Notes under the pieces: generated by a model
The model's input: only the letters and a program-made list of their open reading frames with translations
Told to the model about the DNA's origin: nothing
Database searches by the model: none
Translations under genes and position numbers: made by a program
In this document: positions 23,284 through 35,159 of the stretch, piece by piece
Layout of the letters: each line of letters starts with the position of its first letter
How positions within the stretch are numbered: position 1 is the first letter of the stretch
Assembly: GCA_050084985.1 (NCBI GenBank)
Contig: JBITNC010000002.1
Coordinates: forward strand, 682,001-746,000
DNA length: 64,000 bases
Direction: 5' to 3'
Origin: Nageia nagi
Taxonomy: Eukaryota > Pinophyta

Positions 23284-25400
23284 ATATAGGTGAATGCTTC
23301 ACAACCAAACATCCTAAGGTGTGAAATGTTAGGTTTTCTTCCTAACCACACCTCAAAAGGAGTTTTACCCTAAATGACTCTTTTGGAACACCTATTCAAG
23401 GTGTAAATAGTAGTGTTTAAAGCTTCACCTCATAATAAACTAGGAAGATTCCCATTATGCATCTAGTCATCTCCATAATTATCCTATTTTTCCTTTTGGC
23501 AACACCATTCTACTGAGAAGTGTAAGGAATCATAAATAGCATCTTAATTCCATACTTAGCACAATAGTCATTAAACTCATTACTATTATAGTCTCTCCCA
23601 TTATCTAATCTCAACATCTTGATTATAAGGTTAGTTTGATTCTCAACAAAGCCTTAAAAACTTTAAAACTCTCAAAGGTTTGATCATTGTGCTCAAGTAG
23701 ATACCCAAAGGTCATCCTACTAAATTCATCAATGAAATTCAAGATGTAAGATGCTCCTCTAAGTGACTTAGTCTAAAATGGACCCATCAAATTTGAATGT
23801 ACAAGTTGAAGAGGTTGAGATGCTCTTGTTGCCTTATCTTTTTCAAATTTTTGTCTTTGCATCATACCAAGAATGCACTTCTAACATAGATCAATTGAAG
23901 GAGAAATAAAAGGAAAACCTTCCATAAGTTTTTAATCTTTCATGACTTGAATACTCTTATGGTTAAGGTGTCCTAAATGATGGTGCCAAATATTGTTTCT
24001 AGAACACACACTTGTAGCAAGACACATCTTTGTTGAAACTTGATCTATAATGTACAGATCATCTTTCATAGATCCTTTAACCAATGTGACAAGTCCTTTC
24101 TTAATGCACCAGGATTGAGATTCAAACTCAAAAGAGTACACTTTTCTAGCAACTTGGATCATGGAGAGAAGGTTCATCCTAAGCTTAGAAACATAGAGGA
24201 CATTATCAAGAACCTTTTTAGGAATCAACACACTTCCAATGCCTTGGACTTCAAGGATATAATTATCACCTATTACAACTGCATTCTTTTTATACTTTTG
24301 AAAGTTTTTAAACATATCCTTTTCAAAGCATAGATGATTAGTGCAACCAGAGTCAACAATCCAATCAGATGAAAAAGAGATAGATATGGAGTAGAGCACC
24401 ACAACAAAACCAACTTGAATATTCTTCTTTCCTTTGAATTTCTTTACATTTTCATTACCTTTATTCTTTTCCTTTCTTTTCTTTTTATAGTAATCAACTT
24501 CTTTATGACCTTGTATGCCATGATAGTTACAATTACCATCAAACTTTTTCTTAGGATATGGATTGTTTACTTTGCTTTTTCCATCTCTTTTCTTGAAGTG
24601 GTTGTTGTTGTTATTATTCCTGTTATTGTTGATGTTGTTCCTATTATTTCTATTGTTGCCATTATTCCTACTATTATTGTACCCATTGCTCCTTTTCTCA
24701 AACCTTTTAGAGAAAGAAAGATAAGATTTATTTTGATGGTTGAACTTCTTCTTGAAAAGAGTTTTGGTTATTCTAAGAGCAATGTTATTATCCTTATAAG
24801 AAGAAATCAATACCTTTTTGCTAAGGGTTTTCTCATACTTCAAAAATAACCTAGAAAAGTTCTCAAGGGAGAATACTTCTTCTTCATCATCAAACCTTGT
24901 TTCCATAACTGTCACAAATGTTTAAAATTTAAAAAAAGGGTTTGAAGAATGATGAAGATCATGAACTCATCATTGATACAATTGCACCTACAAGTGATAA
25001 GTTAGGTCCTTATATCAATGATTTTATTCAAGTAGATGGCAATATTTTCATCTTTTCTTTAATGAGATTGAAGTAACTTTTGGAGAATGGTAAACCTCCT
25101 TGAAAACTTTGAACCAAGGTAGATTTGCTTAAGCTTATCTTAAGCTTCCTTTATCAAGGTTGAAGAGGAAATTATCATGAGCACATCATCTAAAACTACA
25201 TGGAAGATCATGGAGGTTGCTAACTCATTCTTTGTGTTGTAAGCCTCTAGTGCCTTCTCATATGTAGTAGGTATAAGGTTCTCATTCACTATTTACCAAA
25301 ACTTCCTTAATTGCAATTCAATTCTCATCTGAGATTGTCAAATTCCAAAGTTAGAACCATCAAGAATGTGTTTGGGTAAAAATGAGTCTTCCATTTGCTA
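23284..25400 (-). pseudogene. Cop-1 gag, protease and integrase
   Basis: Read on the minus strand. Gag lies at about 25400-24430, with the block DDEEEVFSLENFSRLFLKYE near 24890, an Asn-rich spacer at 24595-24690, and a degenerate knuckle (CNYHGIQGHKEVDYY) at about 24495-24540 in which two metal ligands are replaced. The protease active site WIVDSGCTNHLCF is at about 24328-24366. The pre-integrase segment with HHHLGHLNHKS is at about 23950-23985. The integrase core runs to 23284: LRLDNGRDYNSNEF near 23590-23630, and NGVAKRKN at about 23495-23520, where the family has Glu in place of the first Lys, so the third catalytic acid is lost. The run 24915-23932 (327 codons) is open. Rei-1 interrupts the core C-terminus. 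Confidence 0.9.
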
Positions 25401-25964
25401 CACAAGGATGTGAAAAAGTGATAAGTATGTGGTTCAATAAACAACATTATATGTTAAGTTTGAACCAAGTAAATAATACAAGTTAAATTTAATACTAGAG
25501 ACATACTTCATGTACCCAAATACATTTCTCATCTCAAGAACTGTAGATGTAGAGTGACATTATTGAAGCTTGATTTTCTTGTCTAAAATTAGGCCTTCAC
25601 TCAGATGCATACATAAGAAGAGCCTATGTACTACTAATCCTCAACCATTTCACCTTGGTCAGTATTATATTCTCATAAGGAGTACCTATTATTTTTCAAG
25701 ATTATGATGTTTATTAGATTGGCCAAATTATTAATCTTCATTAGGTTTCAAGTTATCCTCTTAGGTTATCAAGATAATCCTTGAATGAACATACGAACAT
25801 GTGGTATCACTACACACATGCCTGTCCACCTATTGGAGTTATGTCTAGACCAACAAAGGACTTAGGGGAAATTGAGAAGTACAACCTTTTCACCATTTGG
25901 ATCATTGAACTTAAAGGCTCCATTCCACCTATTCTCATCTCATGGCTCCCCAAATAAGTCATGT
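25401..25964 (-). other. Cop-1 leader, gag-proximal part
   Basis: Homologous to Cop-2 at about 58690-59295 through its whole length, including CAAGTCATGT at the Tat-2 insertion point. No ORF seen. Confidence 0.75.
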
Positions 25965-26792
25965 TGTTACAGTGAAAATAGAGCTGGAATGTAGAATAAC
26001 ATAAAATACAATTATTCTTAGATTTTCACTGAACCTCAAATTATGTAAAATAGATAGAAATGTTGTAATTGTAAATTGATATTGATTTTTAGCTCAAAAT
26101 ACAATTTTCCCTTGGAAGGGACTTTTTTACAAATGCCATTTGCCAAAATGAAGGTGTTAGATCTTCATTGTTTTGATTTGCTTGCTTCTCTCCTTGATAT
26201 GGACAACCTGTAAATCCTACACACATGCAAAAGATAATAACATCAAAGCATATATGTATGACATATATTAAATTGAAGCTAACATAAAACAATAAAAGGT
26301 ATGAGCTCACAAGATTTTGGCAGCATTACCCTACTTCAAAAATGGGTCAATATTCTCTCCCAATTTGCTTTGTATTAGCTTGTATTTATAGAGTTTGGGT
26401 GAGATGTTCAAAGGCTGGTAAGGGGAAGTGAAAAGCCCTCATAGGTTGTAACTGACCCCCTCTATCCACATCATCTTGGAAAGTTAAAATGTTTCAACTT
26501 TCTCTCACTATTTTGGTTTCTATTCAGCTGTTACAGAGTCACCGATGACTGGGTCAAAACATCGACGTTTGTTTTGGGTCACCGGCGATTGGTTTTCCAT
26601 TTTTATAACAATGTTAAAATGACCACCAAATAGTCAATTTTTATTGAAAAGGGTCATGTGACCACTAATTTTGCATGTACTCGATGAGAGCTATCCAATA
26701 ATGGAGTTTTCAAGCTTATTTGAGTCTTGTATAAATAGTTATGATTAGTCCAATGTTTACTAGTTAAAAGGGGACATTTTTAGGTGTCTACA
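25965..26792 (-). repeat. Tat-2 3' LTR
   Basis: On the plus strand it runs from TGTTACAGTGAAAATAG to GGTGTCTACA. On the minus strand it begins TGTAGACACC, like the Tat-1 LTR. 828 bp. Confidence 0.95.
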
Positions 26793-26808
26793 TTTTGCCC
26801 CTTTTTGA
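26793..26808 (-). other. Tat-2 polypurine tract
   Basis: The minus strand reads AAAAAGGGGCAAAA directly before TGTAGACACC, the same as the Tat-1 tract. Confidence 0.85.
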
Positions 26809-27430
26809 ATTATCAACCGAAAATGCAGTTGATAATTTCAAAAATATAGAATGAGAAGCTTTATTGCTTGATTGTTTATTGTTGCTTTTTTATGATATAA
26901 GTTTTGACTCAATTTCTTAAATGAATCAAAATTTTGATTTATCAAATTATGATAAAATGTGTTTTCATTTTACATTTGATGTAGTTTTGAAAACAAATTT
27001 GAATATACTTTAGAAGTGACTGTTTTCGGTATGAAAATATGTTGAGCTTGTGTGAGAGTTGCATGACATTTCTATTATGTCATTTTGCATGTCTAAGCAC
27101 ACATGTACTGTATAAGTCCTCTTTAGTATATGAGTTTGATGGTGTTGTCCTTTGTCCTAACAAGATGATCTCCTGTAACAATGATACATCACATTTTATC
27201 TTCTTTGATATTTGTAAATGTTAACGACATTTTTAAGAAATATCATCAAAATATTTTTTGTATAAAGCTTAAGATCTTTTAGTAAGATATAATTATAGCT
27301 TCTCTAAATCAAAACTTATTATATATATATATATATATTTCATCATCTGGTGTTGTCATGAGGATAGTCCTTGCCATGGCTGAATATGATTTTTTTTTTT
27401 TAACTTTTGCAATTGATACATTTTGAAAAT
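26809..27430 (-). other. Tat-2 3' region conserved with Tat-1
   Basis: On the minus strand 27200-26810 matches Tat-1 12205-12485 in order. A stretch of (AT)n is at 27316-27336. Nothing coding. Confidence 0.7.
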
Positions 27431-27860
27431 GATATTGTAATACATCAAAACTACACTTGTGTCAATCTCCATACTGTGTGCTGTTTATGGTAGTTGCATG
27501 ACAAGACTCTAGTTTGTCTCTGCATACCAAAGCGAGTATGTGATGGTAAGCTTATTTGATGTATACAATTTTAAGGTAGTGATGTTGTATATTAAAACTT
27601 CACTTGTTTTTATCTCCATACTGTGTGCTATTTATGGTAGTTGTATGACAAGACTCTAGTTTATCTATGCATGCCGAAGCGAGTATGTGATAGAAAGCTT
27701 GTTTTGTATACAATTTTGAGATAGTGATGTTGTATATCAAAACTTCACTTGTGTTTATCTCCATACTGTGTGCTATTTATGGTAGTTGCATGACAAGACT
27801 CTAGTTTGTCTATGCATGCCAAAGCGAGTATGTGATAGGAAGCTTGTTTTGTATATACAA
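27431..27860 (-). repeat. Three tandem copies of a unit of about 145 bp
   Basis: Units start near 27431, 27581 and 27726. Each has TCTCCATACTGTGTGCT, GCATGACAAGACTCTAGTTT and AAGCGAGTATGTGAT (plus-strand words). The last two copies are closest to each other. Confidence 0.95.
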
Positions 27861-29559
27861 GTCATCTTTCATTTTTCTCTACTTTTGACCCAGCAGAATA
27901 GGTTTTGTGATGATCTTTTACATAAGTCTTTTAGAATCATATTGAGCATAAATATCTTATTTTAGGTTATAGGTAATCCTAATTACCTGAACCGTGAGTA
28001 GACATATAACTTTAGATTTTGTAATTAACAATGTTTTGGGTACATTTTAAGAGAGATGTAGCCATGATATTACTATGTGATCATGGGATTACTTTGATTA
28101 TGGTGCTAATCTTAGCATTATGGCCCTTTTTGAACTGACTAATGATGTCAGTGACGATGATGAAAGACTATTCAAAAAACTAATGCATATTAGCTAGTGA
28201 ACAAGTAAGATGAATGTACGAGTGATTCTAACCTTATTGTTTCAATCATTTATAGGTGAATATAAGGTTTGATTTTAGGTCATAGTAAATTGTATTTACC
28301 CCAATTATCCAAGTATGATTTCTTGAGCTTTGCAATTGAAGTATTTTGAACACACATTGGTTGTACACCAAATAGGTACTAAAGGCTTGTTTCCATATAT
28401 CATTACATGGGTGTTTGGTTTTACCCCAAGGAAATGTATGGAGCCGAGTTAGGTATATGAGATGAAGTCCCCTTTATGTGCATTGATTTGAATTTTGATT
28501 ATTATATTTTACTCTAGAAAGGTAGGTTTTGCAAAAATCCTTAGAATCATGCTTTTTGATGACTAGGGTTTCTTGAATACGTATAACAATAAGTGATGAC
28601 TAAACATGCATAAGATGACATATGATTTGAACTAGGAAGTTCATGATTCATTGTAAGATCATAAACAATAAATGGTGTTTGTCTTATCAAGGATTCATGA
28701 TGAAATTGTTTATGATCAAGTTTGCATGTTTATTTGGTTATCTTTTTTTTTTTTTAATGGCATGATGTGGTGAGCAAACATAGTCATGTATCTTAAGAAG
28801 ATACAAACAAACTAATATGTTATCATTGTAGAATTATACAAATACCACTAGACTCATAAGTAGGTGATAATATACTTGAGGTTTGTAAGTGGTTAAGTCA
28901 AGACTCGTACACTTGAGTTTATCAACTTATGTACGAATATTTTAAATCTTGATTTTGTTGGTTGATGGTAGAGGTGAATGATTTGCTTTGGGTCATGGAC
29001 AATCATAGTTGCCCCAAATTATGATCAAACATAAACTTTTTAAATTTTCGTAATCAAAGTATTTTGAAAATAGGTTCTACACCTTACTAGGTATTCATGC
29101 TTGCCTACATATGCTATTTCATGGAACACTTTATTCCATAGGCTCTTTGCCATTAGCATGTATGTGACATGGAGTCTTTTCAAAGTAGATAACATTTTAA
29201 TGTTTGATAATTCTGCTATTTGCCCCAGCAGAATGGGTTTCATTATCATTTCTTGCAAAAATCATTATCAAAGATTTCAGGATGGAATTGTTTATAATTT
29301 AATATCATCAAAGATTCAATGAGGAATATGATGATAACAATTATCCCATTAAAGACGTATGGGATTATTATTGTATTTTCATTTTTTAAATGTTGATTTT
29401 GATATTATTAAATATCTTCAAATTTAAGGATAATGATTTGAAAAATTGCAGTATTAGATTGTATCATTTACCAAACTTGATTGCTAATACTTTTTATTTT
29501 ATGATAACATGTACAAAGGATATGGAACAAGATGTAACACACATTCAATTTATGGGTAG
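27861..29559 (-). other. Tat-2 3' non-coding region
   Basis: AT-rich with no supported ORF. Loosely repeated motifs with Tat-like words such as TTTGCCCCAGCAGAA (29217) and TTGACCCAGCAGAATAGG (27885) occur. The rest is unexplained. Confidence 0.5.
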
Positions 29560-29960
29560 ATGATAATGAATGGAAAGGGGAGAATAACATCAACTTCTAA
29601 TTCCAAGGGAAGAGCAATTTCTTACTCTTGATCCCAAGGAATGATGGAAGCTTTTTAACGATGTTCTAGGGGGTTGAAATGGATGGGATATGATAGGAAA
29701 AGAACATTGACTTCCAATTCAATGGGGAAAATAATTTCTTATTCTCGATCCCAAAGAATAATGGAAGCTATGAAATTTAACAATGTTCTAGGGTTGACTT
29801 TTATCAATCTACTAAGGGCAATTTATTGCTTAAACTTGTAGATAAGAATGGAAGCAAAAGGTTTTAACAACAACAATGTTGACTCCCATATTAATGGGGA
29901 GAGCAATTACTCGCTCTTTTTCTCAAATAATATGGAAGCACCTCCAATTTGATGATCAAT
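29560..29960 (-). repeat. About four degenerate copies of a unit of roughly 110 bp
   Basis: The words AACTTCTAATTCCAAGGG, ACTCTTGATCCCAAGGAATG and ATGGAAGC recur in order near 29590, 29705, 29815 and 29880, with strong divergence. Confidence 0.7.
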
Positions 29961-31249
29961 AAAGATGGATTAGGAAATATATGGATGTTGGATAATAAAA
30001 TATGAAAGTTGGTATAGTATAACGTGTATGGGGGGATGGTGGATGCTAATATGAAAATAGTATAACAAATGAATGGACATAGGATGTATTGAGTATTTAG
30101 AGAGATAAACTAATCAACTCATCAAGGCATTGATAAACATAAGTGTAATATTAATTACTATGTAATAATAAATAGTATGGGATGGAGGCATGGGATGATG
30201 AAGAAATGTAATGATCATAATATTAAAGTTGACCATATTAACCAATCACCATTAGATTTTTCCTTCTTTAGATGATATAAAACAAAGTCATGATGTTCTC
30301 AAAATTATTATAGACTCATGTGTGTGCAATGATGTTTATTTCCATCTCTAGACAATCTCAAACTAAATGTCACAAGAGCATAAAATATATAAGCTAGTTC
30401 ATCCATATGAAACGTATAGAGGTCCATAGGAAAGAAGGTCGCTAACCAATATGGACATGTCACCACTCGTAAGGTATGCCCCATTGCCAGATAAGCATCC
30501 ATAGCCCTGATGAGGATTTACCCCTCGATCCCGCTACAACCTTGCTCTACTGCCAGTTAGGCATCCATAGCCTCGATAGAGGATATTGTAATCACTAAAG
30601 AATCATTGATATAATGTAGTAATTCTTTTTTTTTTGTCATCTCTTTTCACCTTTTTTTTTTAACTATCAAATGATTCTTGGGTTCGAGATGAACCGAATA
30701 ATAGGATGAACATGTAATACTTTCACTTGAAATCATGTTCTTGTAACACCTCATTCTTGACTATTTTAAAATTATTTAAATGTGAAGATGTGTATGAGTC
30801 TGTAATAACCTTAAGTGTATCATAACCATGTTTGTTTATCATCCAAATTTCAAAATTTTCATGATGAAGGTTGGTAAAGTCAATAAGAATATTAATTTCA
30901 TAAACTATTTCTTTTACAATAAGTATTAAACATATTTGTATAATGGTATGGAAGTGATCATGGATAATGTATAGTATATATGCCTTGATGAATTGTTAGA
31001 ATATAATCTGATACTCAAATATTCCAACATAATGGGGGATGAATATGAGGTGGAAAAAGAGGAAGACATGGAAATGCAATAAACATATTATAACCTATTA
31101 GATATGATCATTTTAGTTTTAATCATATTTTGATGTTTGTGTGATTTCTAAATCATGTTTTAATGTTTTTTTTTTAATGGAGGGCAATTGCCCCAATGTG
31201 ATCTATGTAAAACATGAGGAGATCAAAAGTAAGATGGGGGACGATTGCC
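29961..31249 (-). other. Tat-2 3' non-coding region with the block shared with Tat-1
   Basis: Minus-strand 30610-30395 matches Tat-1 9485-9620. Here the core word around GGCTATGGATGC and CTGGCA is present twice (near 30570 and 30500). 30665-30745 matches Tat-1 9320-9398. At 31182-31245 two words GGGCAATTGCCC and GGGGACGATTGCCC, each followed by AATGTGA, form a short palindrome pair. No ORF is supported. Confidence 0.65.
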
Positions 31250-34200
31250 CTAATGTGAACGATGTGAAGGAGATTGAATATCCTTATGCAAATAACATAG
31301 TTCATCATTGTTTAATTGTGTGGAATGTATGTATGTATTTTGTAGATGATGTAAATTGTTATCTATCAATAAAGGTATATATACTTCAAGTTGTCTATCA
31401 TCCATCAAATCATGAAGGGCATGATTTAATTGGTGGCAATGTTTAGTATTATGCCCTAATTGATGATGATGAAAATGATGTCCATACTTATTGTATTTTA
31501 TTGACTTAGGCTTTAGGTTTTCTTTCATTATATGATCTACCACCCTCTTAGGTTGTTTCGATGATTGCATTCCATCATTGTAATCATCTTTGGATTTTGA
31601 ATTCCATCTCATATTTTTATGCTTATGCCCTTGCCTAGCAGAGATGGATGATGATTTATCCTTTAACTTTTGCATAGGAGGTTTCATTTTCGATGATTTT
31701 ATAATATTATAATGTGAGTATGGATTTTCATCTCTTCGTACACAATGGAGTACTCCCTCATGAATGTATTTTAGACAACCATGAAATGTAGATGGGACAC
31801 ATTCCATTTCTTGAATCCATGGTCTACCTAAAAGAATATTATATTATTCAATGTTTCCTTCAATGATATATAATTATGTTTGTATCGTCTTACATCCAAT
31901 GGTGATGGGTAACACTATCGAACCTATTGTTGAACATAAGGCATTATTAAATGCTTTTATTTGTAATGATGGTAAAGAAATATGAGAGAAAGGAAGATTC
32001 AATTTGTGATATGTTGATGTAGATATGATATTGACATCTGACCCTTCATCTATTAATATCCTCTTAACAATTTTACCATTTAATTTACCAATGACATGGA
32101 GAGGTGGATCTAACCCTTGAAGTCCCTTGTTTAGTTGTCTCTCATGGTCATAAAAAGAAATTATAGGCTGATGTATCAATGGAGAAACTTGTATTTTAGA
32201 TTTTTGATTATATGATATATCAATTTGTTTTTCTTGTATGTTTTGAGTTCCAGTATCAACTCCAACTATTCCTATAATAGGTTGATTACTTGGATTCCAA
32301 GTGAGTGTCACTTAACTATAATTAGGTACAATAGATACCGTATTTACTTGATATGAAGGAAGTGAGTCTTGATAATTTTTTAAATTTTGATCTAGAATAG
32401 AAGTATGGTCTTCAACTTCCAAGTTATTATCTTTGATTAAATTTTGAGTTCTATTTCTCAATGCTAGACAATTTTTTGTACTATGACCTCTTTGATGGTG
32501 ATAATTACAATACTCATTTTTGTTATATTTTTCTTTTCTCATAATTTTTATTTCACCATATTTAATCTTGACCTTCTCAATTATAACTACGTGAGCAATA
32601 ACTTCTTCGAGAGTATTATATTGTTGTATTTGTAATATACTAGCTATAGGCCTTAAACAATTTTGACTAAATAATTTAACTAACTCCTCCTGAGGTAAGG
32701 TATAGGGCATGTCATAGAGTATATCCCTCCATCATGAAACAAAGTCAATAATTGACTCATTCTGAGATTATTTTAGTTCTACAAGATCCATAATAGAAGA
32801 TTCCTCTTTGATATAAATCCTAAAATGTTGTAGGAACAAGTTTGCCAATTGAGGAAATGAATAAATACTATGTCATGGTAAATTATTATACCATTCCAGG
32901 GCTTGGGTTGCAAGCGTCATGGGGAACAAACATATCATCAAGTCCTCATCATTATAAATTAGGTAATTTAAAAACTTAAACCACCTTAAATGTTCCTTAG
33001 GATCCTTATTTCCTGTAAAAGGAATTATCTTAGGCATTTCAAAGTTGTAAGGTAATTTCTTCTTAGGGACACTTGGATGGATGGGTTCATTGCAAATATT
33101 GTCATATGTCAACTTCTTGAGCCCTAATATGTTCATTTATTTATTCATGAAATCCTTCATGAAATCTTCTAATTCTTTATCTATCCAACTACCCTGAGGA
33201 TGTTTTCAGTATCTTCTATGATTGGTATTTCTTTCTGACTTTAGGTTTGAATTATAAGATTCATCATCAGAAGGAGATCTTGATAACAATGATGAAGATG
33301 GTAATGATGGAAGATTAGAAGGTAAATGATGCCCTTGCATTGGATTTCTAAGAGTTGTAGATGGTTGTACTTTATTTTGTTGAGACTTCTCATGAAGTAA
33401 CCAACTATCTCGAACTTCTTGTTTTACCTTATCAAAAATTTGTCATTGTTTGTCAAGCTCTTACTTTTCTTTTTCTTTGAGTTCTATATTATTTTCTTTA
33501 AGTTTGGCTTCCTCTTCTAACTTACTTTGAACATCTTCATATCTTTTACTAAAGTTTATAGTTTCTTCACAATCTCTCTCTATGTATTTTCTCTTTGCCT
33601 CCAACTCCGCAAAAGAGGGTATTCCTCCTACTTTGAATTGTTTAGCTAAAGCTTTTTTATGTTTTTCTTGCGATGAGGTTTTCTCATAGGAGTAAGGATC
33701 ATATGAGAATTTATTTGAGATCTTACATTGAGGATTTGTTTGTGAGGTTCTTATTGAATACAAGGTCATTCTATCAAAATCTTCCATACAAGACCTAGCC
33801 CTATGAAGTGTTTTTTGATAGGTGGGGTCAATTATCCTAGCTTGTGAAGAGAGAATTTGAGGTTGATAATTTAAACTCTTGAGAGGTAATTATCTTTGTT
33901 TATTAGAGTAAGAGTCATGATATCTCCATACTTGGTACTTAAGAGGTGATGATAATTGCGCCCAAGCTTGACTCTTTTGGTTTGCATAAGCTTTTACATC
34001 ATGCTTTTGTCTCATCTCTTCTTGTCTCATTTTGTCGACAAACTCATTGAAGGTTTTGTCATGTTGATCATGAGAAGAACATGCTTATTGTTGTTTATGG
34101 GATTCCCTTTGCAAAATATTCATAGCTTTTTCATCATAGAAAATATTCCTAAGTAATTTATTTGTTGTAGGGTTATCTTCTTTATCACATTCCCAATTTT

Positions 34201-35143
34201 TCATCAAGCTAGTTTGATATTTTGAAGGTATTTTTAGTGGGTTCGAACAACATTCATCCTCATAAAACTTTGTATCATTATCATGATGTGTTGTTTCCCC
34301 ACATGGATGTTCATTCCTAAGCTCATGTGTGTTAGCTTTGGAAATTTTATTTTTATATTTTTCATTTCTTTGTGATTGAAATTCTTGAGATTCAATAATA
34401 CAATCTATGGATTTTTTAATTCTTATGTGAGGCTCTCCAATTTCTACTTGTGATGAGAATGAACAAGTTTCATCCTTGAACTCAAGAATATCATGAGATT
34501 CATGGGAATCAATAGAAGGTCTTGTAACCTCTAGAAGGAGAGGAGAATGAAATTGTAATTCTGAGGAATGTTTTGAAAGGTCCTCAAGATTCATGTCAAG
34601 CTCCTCTTCTTTAATATCATATTCATCCCAAGGTTGGGGTGAAGACATCAAGGTATCTAACTCTAGGAGGTCATATGATTTAGCATAGGATGTTGCATCA
34701 AGGCCTTTGGCATTAATACTCGATTCATCCCTTAGCAAACTGGATTCATTAGGTTTGATAGTCTCAAAAGGGGATGCACAATAAGATTTTGATTTGATGA
34801 GATGTGTTGATGAGTTTTCAATCTTTATGATGGGCTCATTATTTTTAGTGTCAAACTCATCCCATGATGAGGGTGAAGGAATGGAAGAACTATACTCTAG
34901 CTATTCATGGGATCTAACAAGGCTTTTTGAGGATTGAAGAAGAGGTATGGTACATTGTTCTATCTCTGATAAGTATGCTAAAAGCTTTTCAATGTCGATA
35001 TAAAAATCATTCTTCATGACCTCAGAAGTAGAATAAGTATCTAAGGTTGACTTGGCAATATGTGAACATAGTCTCTGTATTTTTGGTTTTACTTTGATAG
35101 AAAAAGGAACATAATTTAAAAGTGCAACCAAAACAAATCTCAT
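31250..35143 (-). pseudogene. Tat-2 gag-protease polyprotein with novel N-terminal region and second zinc knuckle
   Basis: All runs from 35143 to 31250 share one minus-strand frame, about 1300 codons broken only by scattered stops. The ATG at 35143 has an in-frame stop about 15 bases upstream, so the start is well placed. Regions in order: an unrecognised N-terminus (MRFVLVALLNY; 35143-34901); a Ser/Glu-rich part in which a motif of the type P..WDE[FY]D occurs at least twice (about 34855 and 34625); a Lys/Glu coiled coil (33787-33461); gag capsid (33136-32640); a zinc knuckle CNYHHQRGHSTKNC at 32476-32517; and a protease with LIDEGSDVNII near 32040, ending at 31750. Then comes a second knuckle-like segment at about 31380-31500, similar to the first over almost 40 residues but with the first Cys replaced by His. 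No G-patch, RT or integrase. Confidence 0.85.
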
Positions 35144-35159
35144 AATGATAAAATTCCTT

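Noticed and set aside
24415-24849. Open frame of 144 codons on the plus strand
   Set aside because: It is the reverse strand of Cop-1 gag, and the hydrophobic runs come from the Asn/Lys codons.
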